Shown here: positions 51,001 through 60,149 of the stretch, piece by piece | Numbering within the stretch: position 1 is the first letter of the stretch | Layout: each line of letters begins with the position of its first letter | NCBI RefSeq assembly: GCF_028858725.1 | Contig: NC_084790.1 | Coordinates: 2,486,001-2,550,000 of the forward strand | Source of the DNA: Colius striatus | Taxonomy: Eukaryota; Chordata; Aves; Coliiformes; Coliidae | DNA length: 64,000 bases | Reading direction: 5' to 3' | Notes under the pieces: generated by a model | The model's database searches: none | Seen by the model: only the letters and a program-made list of their open reading frames with translations | Told to the model about the DNA's origin: nothing | Made by a program: the position numbers and the translations under genes

Positions 51001-54000
51001 TCTGTGGATGCTGGATGTGGGGGCAGGGTGCTGCTGAGTGCACCAGCTGCACGGTCAGCACCTCTCTTGGCATTGAAACCTTGAAGGTACTGCTTGGCCT
51101 GGGACACATCAATGAGGTTCCCAATAAGATAAAGCTGCTTCTCATCCTCGTGGCAGAGCACCTGGGGACACAGATCATGCAGCTCACGTATCAGAGCCCT
51201 GAGGGCTTGGCTGTCCATCTGTAGTTCTCTCTTGGCGATCTTCTCCTTGCGTAAGCTCACCTCCAGGTGCTGGTAAAGCTGCTGCAGGGCCAGGTAGGCC
51301 TGTTGCATGGCACTCACGTCCCCAGACACATCTGCAGATGGCTGGAGGTACAGAGTGGCGATGCCATCACTGCTGACATCCACCACGTCCACGTGGTGCT
51401 GGCGCAGGACACTTTGGTACTCGGCAGCACAGAACCTCTGCATGTACAAGTAAATGTCCGAGTCCATCACGAGGGAAAAGTCCTCCAGGTGTTCCACAGC
51501 TTCGCCATCCACTGGGCCTCGAGGTGATGGGACTTTATCTGCCTTCTCACACACCTGGTCCCAACTGGGCAGCTTTGCCCTCTCTCCCTCTGACCCAGCA
51601 GAGTCAAGCACTTGCCGGTGATCATCCATCTCTTTGGCCACATGGCTGGAGGCTGGCGGGGGGATCTCTCCAGCAGCTTGGCTCTTGAGGTTCAGGCTTC
51701 CCAGCAGGTCCCTGCTGAAGGCCTGCAGCTCAGTAAATGGTCCCTTGACCATGCAGTGTGTGCTCCTGGAGTCGAAATTGAACTGCACGTTGCTGTAGCC
51801 TTTGTGCAAGTCCCTCAGGAAGGTTTTGCCAGTAGGAAGCTTGCTATAGTCAACTATCACGTAAGCATGTATAAAGATCTGCAAGGAGACAGCAAGGGAG
51901 TGAGCACAAGGATCAAAAATATCCCCTCCTCTCAGGCAAGGAGGAAGCAAATGCCCCTGACACTTGTCACAACCCCTGCATGGTTATGGCAGGAGAGATG
52001 ACGTGATCTGACAGCTCTGTCCCTCAGCATCCTGCCCTCAAATGTGGCAGGACTGAAAGCTCAAGCCAGCCCCAGCATCATTTAGAACTTGTATGCAGAG
52101 TCAAAAAGCTTTCTGCAAGGGATGTGAGGGGCAAATGATAGAGATGTGGCCTCTCTTCTACTCATTGGGAGCTCTGCAAACAGCCCAAAGCCAAGAAATC
52201 CACTACCCCTTCTGCATCTGAAGTGCAGCTGCCCTCTTGCTCTCCCAGAGCTTCAGCTGCAGACCTTCAAGATGTCTGGCACCATGAGCTTGCAGAGTGT
52301 CTGCAGTACCAAGCTAACTGCCTTTGCTTTCAGTTCTTAGCCATAAAAACAGGAGACCGGACTACTGCCACACTCTTGTATCTGGAGGAAGATGCAAGAA
52401 CTCTCCAGCGCCTCCTAGGCACCAACATGCCTGTCCCTTAAGCTCTCCTGGGAAGGAGAGAGGAACAACACATAATGTGTCCAGCTAATGACATGGTGCC
52501 CAGCTGATGACATGGCAGAGGCATTGACATGATCCCTCATGTGTCACCAGATGGGCTGGGGAAGGTGTCTCTTCTCTCAGCCTGACTATTCTTCTTTGCT
52601 TTGACAGACACAAACACCAGACAAACGAGCACACAGGCTGCCTGGCTGTCCCTGTGCTGTTGGCACAGAGAAACACCCCATAATTCCTTATTTGAATATG
52701 AATTAAAATGGATTTGCTTTAAGTCTAATTAAGATTAAAGTGAGGCCTCCCTTCCTGAGTGTGTCTGCCAGGCCAGAGAGCCAGCTGGGGCTGTCATGGC
52801 TGTGTGGGCAGGAGCTGTCTGCTCCTTACTACCTCGTTAGGGCTCAGCTCTGCGACGTGCTCCGTCACTTCCAGTGGGTATTTCTTCCCTCCAATTGACA
52901 ACACGTGATTCTTTGCCTTCAGGATCCTCTGGGCCACTGAGTGGGAAGAGTCATCAGACACTCATGTCAGCCTTTGGAGCAGCAGCTCTGTCCCTGACCC
53001 AAGCACACAGGGACAAGGGGCAGAAGGGCAGCAGCCTCATCCCCGCCACAAGCATGTGGGGACATGGGCAGGAGGGCAGCAGCTCCATTCCTGCCCCAAG
53101 CACACAGGGACATGGGGCAGGAGGGCAGTAACTTCTTCAGGAGGGCAGCAGCTCCACCTCTGCCCCAAATACACGAGGACATGGGAAAAGAGGGCAGCAG
53201 CCTCATCCCTGCCCCAAGCACACAGGGACATGGGGCAGGAGGGCAGCAGCTCCATCCCTGCCCCAAGCACACAGGGACATGGGGCAGGAGGGCAGCAGCC
53301 TCATCCCTGCCCCAAGCACACAGGGACATGGGGCAGGAGGGCAGCAGCTCCATCCCTGCCCCAAGCACACAGGGACATGGGGCAGGAGGGCAGTAACTTC
53401 TTCAGGAGGGCAGCAGCTCCACCTCTGCCCCAAATACACGAGGACATGGGAAAAGAGGGCAGCAGCCTCATCCCTGCCCCAAGCACACAGGGACATGGGG
53501 CAGGAGGGCAGCAGCCTCATCTCTGTCCCAAGCACACAGGGACATGGGGCAGGAGGGCAGCAGCTCCATCCCTGCCCCAAGCACACAGGGACATGGGGCA
53601 GGAGGGCAGCAGCCCCATCCCTGCCCCAAGCACACAGGGACATGGGGCAGGAGGGCAGCAGCTCCATCCCTGCCCCAAGCACACAGGGACATGGGGCAGG
53701 AGGGCAGTAACTTCTTCAGGAGGGCAGCAGCTCCACCTCTGCCCCAAATACACGAGGACATGGGAAAAGAGGGCAGCAGCCTCATCCCTGCCCCAAGCAC
53801 ACAGGGACATGGGGCAGGAGGGCAGCAGCCTCATCTCTGTCCCAAGCACACAGGGACATGGGGCAGGAGGGCAGCAGCTCCATCCCTGCCCCAAGCACAC
53901 AGGGACATGGGGCAGGAGGGCAGCAGCTCCATCCCTGCCCCAAGCACACAGGGACATGGGGCAGGAGGGCAGCAGCCCCATCCCTGCCCCAAGCACACAG

Positions 54001-55166
54001 GGACATGGGGCAAGAGGGCAGCAGCTCCACCCCTGCCCCAAGCACACAGGGACATGGGGCAGGAGGGCAGCAGCTCCACCCCTGCCTCAAGCACACAGGG
54101 ACATGGGGCAGGAGGGCAGCAGCTCCATCCCTGCCCCAAGCACCCAGGGACATGGGGCAGGAGGGCAGCAGCTCCATCCCTGCCACAAGCACGCAGGGAC
54201 ATGGGCAGAAGGGCAGCAGCTCCATCCCTGCCCCAAGCACGCAGGGACATGGGGCAGGAGGGCAGCAGCTCCATCCCTGCCCCAAGCACACAGGGACATG
54301 GGGCAGGAGGGCAGTAACTTCTTCAGGAGGGCAGCAGCTCCACCTCTGCCCCAAATACACGAGGACATGGGAAAAGAGGGCAGCAGCCTCATCCCTGCCC
54401 CAAGCACACAGGGACATGGGGCAGGAGGGCAGCAGCCCCATCCCTGCCCCAAGCACACAGGGACATGGGGCAGGAGGGCAGCAGCTCCATCCCTGCCCCA
54501 AGCACACAGGGACATGGGGCAGGAGGGCAGCAGCCCCATCCCTGCCCCAAGCACACAGGGACATGGGGCAAGAGGGCAGCAGCTCCACCCCTGCCCCAAG
54601 CACACAGGGACATGGGGCAGGAGGGCAGCAGCTCCACCCCTGCCTCAAGCACACAGGGACATGGGGCAGGAGGGCAGCAGCTCCATCCCTGCCCCAAGCA
54701 CCCAGGGACATGGGGCAGGAGGGCAGCAGCTCCATCCCTGCCACAAGCACGCAGGGAGATGGGCAGAAGGGCAGCAGCTCCATCCCTGCCCCAAGCACGC
54801 AGGGACATGGGGCAGGAGGGCAGCAGCTCCATCCCTGCCCCAAGCACACAGGGACATGGGGCAGAAGGGCAGCAGCTCCTGAGCACAAAGGGCGGAGGTG
54901 ACTGGGTGCTCAGGAGCAGGCAGAGCCCACGGGCTGGGTTCAGCTGCAAGCGCAGCCGTTTTTTTGGGGGGTTCTCCATTGCCGTTACCTTCCAACGCCT
55001 CGAAGGTGATGAGGGCACAGGCCTGGGCACCGGGCAGCACCTGGACATCGGCGATCTCCCCGCCGCCGTTGCGGGAGCGCAGGAAGTGGATGGTCAGCTT
55101 GTCGGCCACCCTGTCAGGAGGCAGCTCGGCGGGGAAGCCCCGCACCCGCACTGTGTGGCCCGACAT
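48081..55166 (-). CDS. Deltex-type E3 ubiquitin ligase-like protein with NID N-terminus (DTX3L-like), 5 coding exons
   Basis: Coding exons are 55166-54989, 52936-52833, 51878-49044, 48788-48580 and 48150-48081, giving 1,131 codons with GT-AG introns. Residues 1-94 form an NMI/IFP35-type domain with IHFLRSRNGGGEI and ALITFEALEGVAQRILK. Residues 95 to about 320 and 600-740 look like the repeated RRM/KH-like units of DTX3L and PARP14; between them lies a Ser/Pro-rich, probably disordered region. A RING-like finger starts at C961 (CDAC, APCGHSLCRTC, PACC), and a deltex C-terminal domain follows from about 1008 (PHPGQPY, FLPDNRDGQK, PHKTS, NGYPDASYL). Human DTX3L has the same order but 740 residues. 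Deltex proteins ubiquitinate targets, and DTX3L with PARP9 acts in interferon and DNA-damage responses. The RING lacks a clear eighth zinc ligand, and the DTC lacks the catalytic His and Glu. Minisatellites fill introns 1 and 2. Orthology to DTX3L is uncertain, since mammals have no such gene here. Confidence 0.88.
48533..48550. repeat. (CA)n microsatellite
   Basis: Nine CA units in the last intron of the deltex-type gene, about 24 bp inside the exon 5 donor. Confidence 0.9.
49180..49280 (-). other. RING-like zinc finger of the deltex-type protein
   Basis: This encodes residues 961 to about 994. Visible ligands are C961, C964, C975, H977, C980, C983 and C993; the residue at the expected last position (C-x2-C after Pro) is Ser, with an adjacent Cys at 994 as a possible substitute. 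The spacing is otherwise that of a short RING. Confidence 0.7.
52978..54890. repeat. Minisatellite A: about 39 copies of a 49-bp unit
   Basis: The unit begins CCCAAGCACACAGGGACATG and continues with GGGCAGGAGGGCAGCAGCTC; repeat starts at 53211, 53260 and 53309 fix the period at 49. Variants containing AGTAACTTCTTCAGG occur near 53127, 53392, 53705 and 54312 and mark irregular higher-order blocks. A roughly 300-bp block at 54011 recurs about 558 bp later at 54569. The array fills more than 90% of intron 2 (54988-52937) of the deltex-type gene and starts about 40 bp inside the exon 3 acceptor. The unit contains GGGCAGGAGG, the core of human hypervariable minisatellites. Open frames of 608 codons (plus) and 368 codons (minus) are by-products. 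Confidence 0.96.
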
Positions 55167-55209
55167 TGCCTGCGCGGAGGAGGTGGCGGGGAGCGGAGCT
55201 GGATCGGGC

Positions 55210-56320
55210 CGTGCCGCCCGGGAGCCCTGGCATCAGCCTCCTCCAACCGGCGGGGCTGGGACCCCCCTGCTGCCCCCCCGACCGGCAGAGTTGGGACCTC
55301 CCTGCTGCTGCTCCCCCTGACTGGTGAGGCTGGGACCCCCCTTGCTGATCCCCCCGACCAGCGAGGCTGGGACCCCACTGCTGCTGTTTCCCCCAACCGG
55401 TGGGGCTGGGACCCCTCTGCTGCTGCTGATCCCCCCGACCGGCGGGGCTCGGACCCCCCTCCTCCCCCCCCCCGACCGATGGGGCTGGGACCCCCCTTGC
55501 TGCTCCCCCCCGACCGATGGGGCTGGGACCCCCCTTGCTGCTCCCCCCCGACCACCGAGGCTGGGACCCCCCTGCTGCTGCTGCTCCCCCCGACCGGCAG
55601 GGCTCGGACCCCCCTGCTGACCCCCCTGACCAGTGGGGCTCGGACTCCCCTTGCTGATCCCCCTGATCGGTGGGGCTGGGACCCCCCTTGCTGATCCCCC
55701 CAACCAGCGAGGCTGGGATCCTGCTGCTGCTGTCCCCCGTGACCAGCGGGGCTCGGACCCCCTTGCTGCCCCCCCCGATCGATGGGGCTGGGACCCCCCT
55801 TGCTGCTCCCCCCCGACCACCGAGGCTGGGACCCCCCTGCTGCTGCTGCCCCCCCTGACCGGCGGGGCTGGGACCCCCCTGCTGCTGCCCCCCCGACCGG
55901 TAGAGTTGGGACCCCCCTGGCTGTTGCTCTTCCCCACCGGTGGGGCTCGGACCCCCCTGCTGCTGCTCCCCCCGACCAGGGGGGCTGGGACTCCCCTGCT
56001 GCTGCTGCTCCCCCTGACCAGCGGAGTTGGGACCTCCCTGCTGCTGCTCCCCCTGACCGGTGGGGCTGGGACCCCCCTTTCTGATCCCCCCCAGATCACC
56101 GAGGCTGGGATCCTGCTGCTGCTGCCCCCCCCAACCGGTGGGGCTGGGACCCCCCTGCTGCTGCTGTCCCTGACTGATGGGGTTTGGACCCCCCTGGCTG
56201 TTGCTCCTCCCCACCGGCGGGGCTGGGACCCCCCTGCTGCCCCCTCTGACCACCGGGGCTGGGCCCCCCCTGCTGCTGCTCCGACCGGCGGGGCTGGGCC
56301 TCCCCCTCTCCCCCGCCCCG
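55210..56320. repeat. Minisatellite B: degenerate array of about 39-45-bp units
   Basis: On the plus strand the units follow GGGGCTGGGACCCCCCTGCT, then CTG triplets, a C-run and GACCGG or GACCAG. About 25 units vary in number of CTG triplets and length of C-runs. The array occupies most of intron 1 (56430-55170) of the deltex-type gene, so the transcript carries G-rich units. Frames of 406 (plus) and 500 (minus) codons through it are artefacts of the repeat. Confidence 0.93.
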
Positions 56321-56430
56321 TCCAGTCCCGTCCCGTCCCCACCGTCCCCCGGCCGATCCCCCAGCCTGGCCCAGGGTCCCGCCCGCCCTCCCCCCGAGCC
56401 CCGACCCCCTCCCTCCCCCCGCCCCGCTAC

Positions 56431-56465
56431 CTGCGTCCCGCTCCGGCCCTGCAACCGCCTCCGGG
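56431..56465 (-). other. Presumed non-coding exon 1 of the deltex-type gene
   Basis: On the minus strand GGGACGCAG|GTAGCGGGG gives a donor at 56431|56430, and CTCCGCGCAG|GCAATG at 55170|55169 gives a matching acceptor three bases before the start codon. The upstream end is not visible; it should lie close to the ISRE at 56470-56481. The donor is not perfect, so this is a proposal. Confidence 0.5.
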
Positions 56466-56469
56466 AAGC

Positions 56470-56481
56470 GAAAGCGAAAGC
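56470..56481. promoter_or_regulatory. ISRE / IRF element upstream of the deltex-type gene
   Basis: GAAAGCGAAAGC fits the IRF core GAAANNGAAA; a third related GAAGC precedes it. It lies about 40 bp upstream of the proposed first-exon donor and about 110 bp beyond the IFI35 poly(A) signal. The same 12-mer occurs before IFI35. It suggests induction by interferon through IRF/ISGF3 factors. Confidence 0.75.
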
Positions 56482-56589
56482 GGGGCCGCCCCGCCTGTGC
56501 CGGCGCCGCCCCCCGGCCCGGCCGCGCTGCTCACGGAGCCCGTTCCCGGCCCCAGCACGACACACACGGCGCTGGCTGCAGATGCCGAG

Positions 56590-56595
56590 TTTAAT
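56590..56595 (-). terminator. IFI35 poly(A) signal ATTAAA
   Basis: The plus strand reads TTTAAT, 46 bases beyond the IFI35 stop codon, which implies a very short 3' UTR. The hexamer is the commonest variant of AATAAA. Confidence 0.6.
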
Positions 56596-56640
56596 GTTCA
56601 CGGTCCCGCGGAGCATCCCCCCGCGTCGGGCAGCCCGGGG

Positions 56641-59600
56641 TTAACCCGCGTCCTCCGCGAAAACAGCCACCCCGTCCCGTCCCGCCGGCACGTAGGCGAG
56701 GGCGTCCACCTCCCCCCCGCCACGGCTGGGCCTCTGGAAGTGGATCTCCAGCGTGTCCCTCATGGCCTCCTCAGGCAGCACGTCGGGGATGCCGGAGAGC
56801 AGGACGGTCCTGGGGCAGCGGGAGGGCTGGAGCTGGGCAAGAGACAGCGCTGAGCTGCAGCGGCCCCGCGCCGTGGGCAGCAGAGGAGACGATTCCCCTC
56901 CTTGCTGAGCGCGATGGAGTGAGGCTCCTGCACTCAGGCAGCCTGGCGGCAGGGGGAGAGGGTCGTCAGGAGCCCCCAACCCTGCTGTGCAGGGTTCGTG
57001 CCCTTACCTGCAGGTCAGTGATGTTTCCACTTATGCAGGGAGATATTTTGAGGTTGTAGCTTGTTTTGCCAATCTGCATCTGGATGTGTCCTCTGGAAAT
57101 CAGCAGCTCTGCCACTGCAGATAGAGAGGAAAGCCCTGAGCCACCCAGGCCCCCGCAGAGCCTCAGGGGAGGTTACATCCTTGCACAGGCACCAAGGCTG
57201 GCAGTGACCAGCCCCAGCTCACCCGCACCAGCAGGACAGCCTGGGCTCACTCTGCCTTCCCTGTTTCTCACGGCCCCATCATCTCTCAGGAGATAACGTG
57301 TGCCCCCTCCCCAAGCTCAGCACACCCCACGCACCTTCCTCCTGTGCGAAGGTCAGCATCACCTGCCCAGAGTCATCCAGGAACTCTGTCCTGTCCACCT
57401 CACCACCTCCATTCTTTGTCTTGCTGAAGAAGAGCTCCAGCTTGTCCAGCAGTGACTCCTCAGGGATGCCCAGGTTGGGCAGGTCAGATACAAGGATGCT
57501 CCTGTTGCTCTGACTCAGCCCAATCTGCAGGTGGCACAAGCTGGTGGTCAGTGCCAGGGAAGTGCTGTCCCCAGAGCTCAGGGGAGCCACACAGAGCTGC
57601 AGCACTAATGCCCCGAGCTGGGCTGGCACCAGTGACCTGGCAGAGGCAAGTCTGGGTAGTGGCAGAGCTGGACACAGCTCTGGGAGAGCAGCAGGCCCTC
57701 GGGACCCACCTCCACGGCAGAGGGCAGCAGTATGTCCACGGGCGCTGCCTGCATTCGCACTCTGCACCGGTCCAGCTCCTCCAGCTCATCCCCACAGCTC
57801 AGCTCCACCACGTGCTCCTTCATCTCTATGATCCTCTGGGCCACTGCAAGCAGGGAGAATCCCAGCACAGGGGATTTTGACTGCCTGCTCTCAGCACATG
57901 GGGCAGCTAATGATTTAGGGAGGTGGCAGAATCCCATACAATGCCAGCAGAGAGGACACAGCTCCGAGCCCTTGCCCAGAGAGGTCACACAGGGCAGGTT
58001 CCAAAATCAGGACACTCTGTTGAGGAAGTGCTTTTCTGGCTCTTACCCTCTGCCTTCTCAAAGGTGATGAGAGCCGAGCCCCCAGGCAGAGGGTAGCGGA
58101 TCAGTGGGGTGAGTATCAGCTTGTTCATGTCCTCCTTGTTTGACACAAGGCTCTTAAACACCATTTTCTTCTCTGGCAAGGCAGATATCATCTAGGTTCA
58201 AGTACACAAACAGCACTGGAGGAGACTGGACCGCATACCCGGCCTGCCCCCGCCAATCCACAGACTAGAAACAAGCTCATGGCTGCAAATAAACAGCTGG
58301 AGAGCCTCAGCAGGTTCTCTCCTAGACTCTGGCTCTGCCTCGAGTCCCAAAGCCACAACTGGAGCTTCTGGCCCTGGCAGAGGAGCCACCAGCTAGCAGG
58401 AGCTCTGCCAGCCAAGACACAGTGAGTGCCCAGCCAGGCTCACACTCCTTGCCAGCAGACCTGAGTGCCCACACACTCTCTATTACCATCAGTGGATCCT
58501 CCCAGGGAATCCTCTTCTTCACTACTTCCAGTTTCTTTTCCAGCATCTCCTTCTCCTGCCTTAGTTTGTTGTTCTCCTCCCTTGCTAAAAAGATGTTCAT
58601 CTGGAAGCAAAGAAAGAGAGGGCAGTAGAGGAAGCACCAGGACGCAAGGGGCTGCAGCACGCCCTGTTTTAAGCACAGCAGCACTGTTTTTCTGCCTTGT
58701 CTGCCTGTAGCCCTGTCCTGGCTCCTCACATTTGATTACAGCCTTCCAGAGCATCCCAGAGTTCCAGAATCTCAGAATGGTGGGGGTCGGAAGGGCCCTG
58801 CTGAGCTCACCCAGCCCAACCCCCTGCTAAAGCAGGTTCCCCTCAATCAGGGAGCACAGGAACGTGTTCAGGTGGGTTTGGAAACCTCCTGAGAAGGAGC
58901 CTCCACACCCCCCCTGGGCAGCCTGGGCCAGGGCTCCCTCACCTCAGCACCAAACCAGTTTTCCCTTGTATTTAAGTGGAACTTCCTGTGTTCCAGCTTA
59001 TGTCCGTTACCCCTTGTCCTGTCACTTCCTCCACTGCTGCAGCACCAGCTCACTTCTCGGCACAGGCCTGATGAAACCAGTGTAGTGAAACCTCCATCAG
59101 GTCCAGAGCAAAGTGATCTCAGAGCAGTGAGCCGGGTGATGCAGCCCCACCACCCTCTGGCCACTTTTCCAAGCCCAAGACGATTCCTCTGACCACCAAC
59201 CTGGCAGTTTGCCTCCTCGTCTCTTTTTAAAGACATCTGTAGCTCAAACTTTTTACAAAGGAGTTCTTGCTCTTTCCTCAGCTCTTGTGTCCTTTGCTCC
59301 ACAGCTCCCTTGGCCTTGTGTAAGTCCACACTGTCTTGCTCCAGAGCACGACAAACTTCCTGCAAGTGAAACCATCACGCTGTTGAGATACTGCAGACAC
59401 TGCAGACCTGGCTCCCCTAACCCGGGGGTGCTGCCTCCTCTCCCCTCCTGGCTCCCAGCCACGGGCTCTGACCCACCGCCACTCTCACAGACACACCTTG
59501 CAGTGCTCGACCTCCTGCTGGATGCGCTCGGGGGTCATCTCCTCGGAGCCACCCTCCGGGTCCCCGGCCTGGGGCAGGTAGATGAAGGAGTCCTAAAAGC

Positions 59601-59685
59601 AGGAGAGGCTGTCAGCGGAGCTCCACCGAGCCCCGAGCTAGCGCGGAGCCCCCGCGGCTCAGCCCCTCACCTCAAACGAATCCAT
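56641..59685 (-). CDS. IFI35: Interferon-induced 35 kDa protein homologue, 9 coding exons, 383 aa
   Basis: Coding exons are 59685-59671, 59592-59497, 59359-59201, 58600-58487, 58191-58047, 57843-57710, 57524-57335, 57114-57008 and 56832-56641, joining in frame. IFI35 and its partner NMI are interferon-induced proteins that bind each other and modulate innate signalling. Residues about 30-125 are rich in Glu, Lys and Leu and should form a coiled coil. Three NID-type units follow: about 139-221 (KSLVSN, GSALITFEKAEGVAQRI), 222-320 (KLELFFSKTKNGGGEVDR) and a half unit at 325-383 (LEIHFQRPSRGGGEVDAL, ending VFAEDAG). Human IFI35 has about 286 residues and a shorter N-terminus, so this form resembles NMI there. 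Its place between VAT1 and RPL27 and the IFI35-like end argue for IFI35 rather than NMI. The exon 4 donor (ATG|GTAATA) is weak, making that junction the least certain. Confidence 0.92.
58757..59075 (-). mobile_element. CR1 LINE fragment in IFI35 intron 3
   Basis: It begins with 'ccagaatctcagaatggtgg', a CR1 3' end in reverse, and carries 'ggtttggaaacctcctgaga'. It lies in the same orientation as IFI35 and keeps only the last 320 bp of the element. Confidence 0.85.
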
Positions 59686-60060
59686 CTTCACTCAGCCGCG
59701 CCGGAGCCCCGGCCCCGCGGCAGAAGCCCCCTGCCCGCTCGGACCGTGCCCCGGGGCCGCCGCTGCCCCCGCCGAGGCCTCCGGGACCCGCCGACTGCCG
59801 ACCGGCGCTTTCGCTTTCGCTCCCGCCGCCCGTCTCCGCCCCGTCCCGCCTCCGCAACGCCCCCAGCCGCTCCGCCACAAGGTTACAGGGTCTGGGAAGG
59901 AGACTTCCAGCCGGGGCAGGAATGAGACAAACCACCCTTCCGGCAGCAGGAAGGGGAAGGAGCAGCCCCCGCCCCGCGGCCGGAGCCCGAGACAGCCCCG
60001 CAGCCCTCCCCAGCCCGCACCCACAGCCGGAGCAGGACCGCCCCCCCTCCCCGCACACAG
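59490..60060. promoter_or_regulatory. CpG island and promoter region of IFI35
   Basis: CpG-rich sequence covers IFI35 exons 1-2 and about 370 bp upstream, reaching close to the 3' end of RPL27. It contains the ISRE at 59807-59818. Confidence 0.75.
59807..59818 (-). promoter_or_regulatory. ISRE / IRF element upstream of IFI35
   Basis: On the minus strand GAAAGCGAAAGC, 122 bp upstream of the IFI35 start codon. It fits GAAANNGAAA, and the same 12-mer stands before the deltex-type gene. IFI35 is interferon-induced in mammals, which fits. Confidence 0.82.
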
Positions 60061-60122
60061 AGAGGGGCCTTGCAAGGCTTTGTTTAAAAACACGAGGAAA
60101 CAAAAATGGTTTTTAATAAACA

Positions 60123-60128
60123 TTTATT
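60123..60128 (-). terminator. RPL27 poly(A) signal AATAAA
   Basis: The plus strand reads TTTATT, 22 bases beyond the RPL27 stop codon. The very short 3' UTR is typical of ribosomal protein genes. Confidence 0.85.
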
Positions 60129-60149
60129 GATGCGACTTTGTGACACCTT

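Noticed and set aside
53056-54882. 608-codon open frame on the plus strand
   Set aside because: It lies wholly inside the 49-bp minisatellite, has only repeat-derived residues, and similar frames exist on the other strand. It sits in an intron of the deltex-type gene.
55114-56616. 500-codon minus and 406-codon plus frames
   Set aside because: Both run through minisatellite B and CpG-rich promoter sequence; they show Gly/Ser/Pro-rich repeat composition and no domain.
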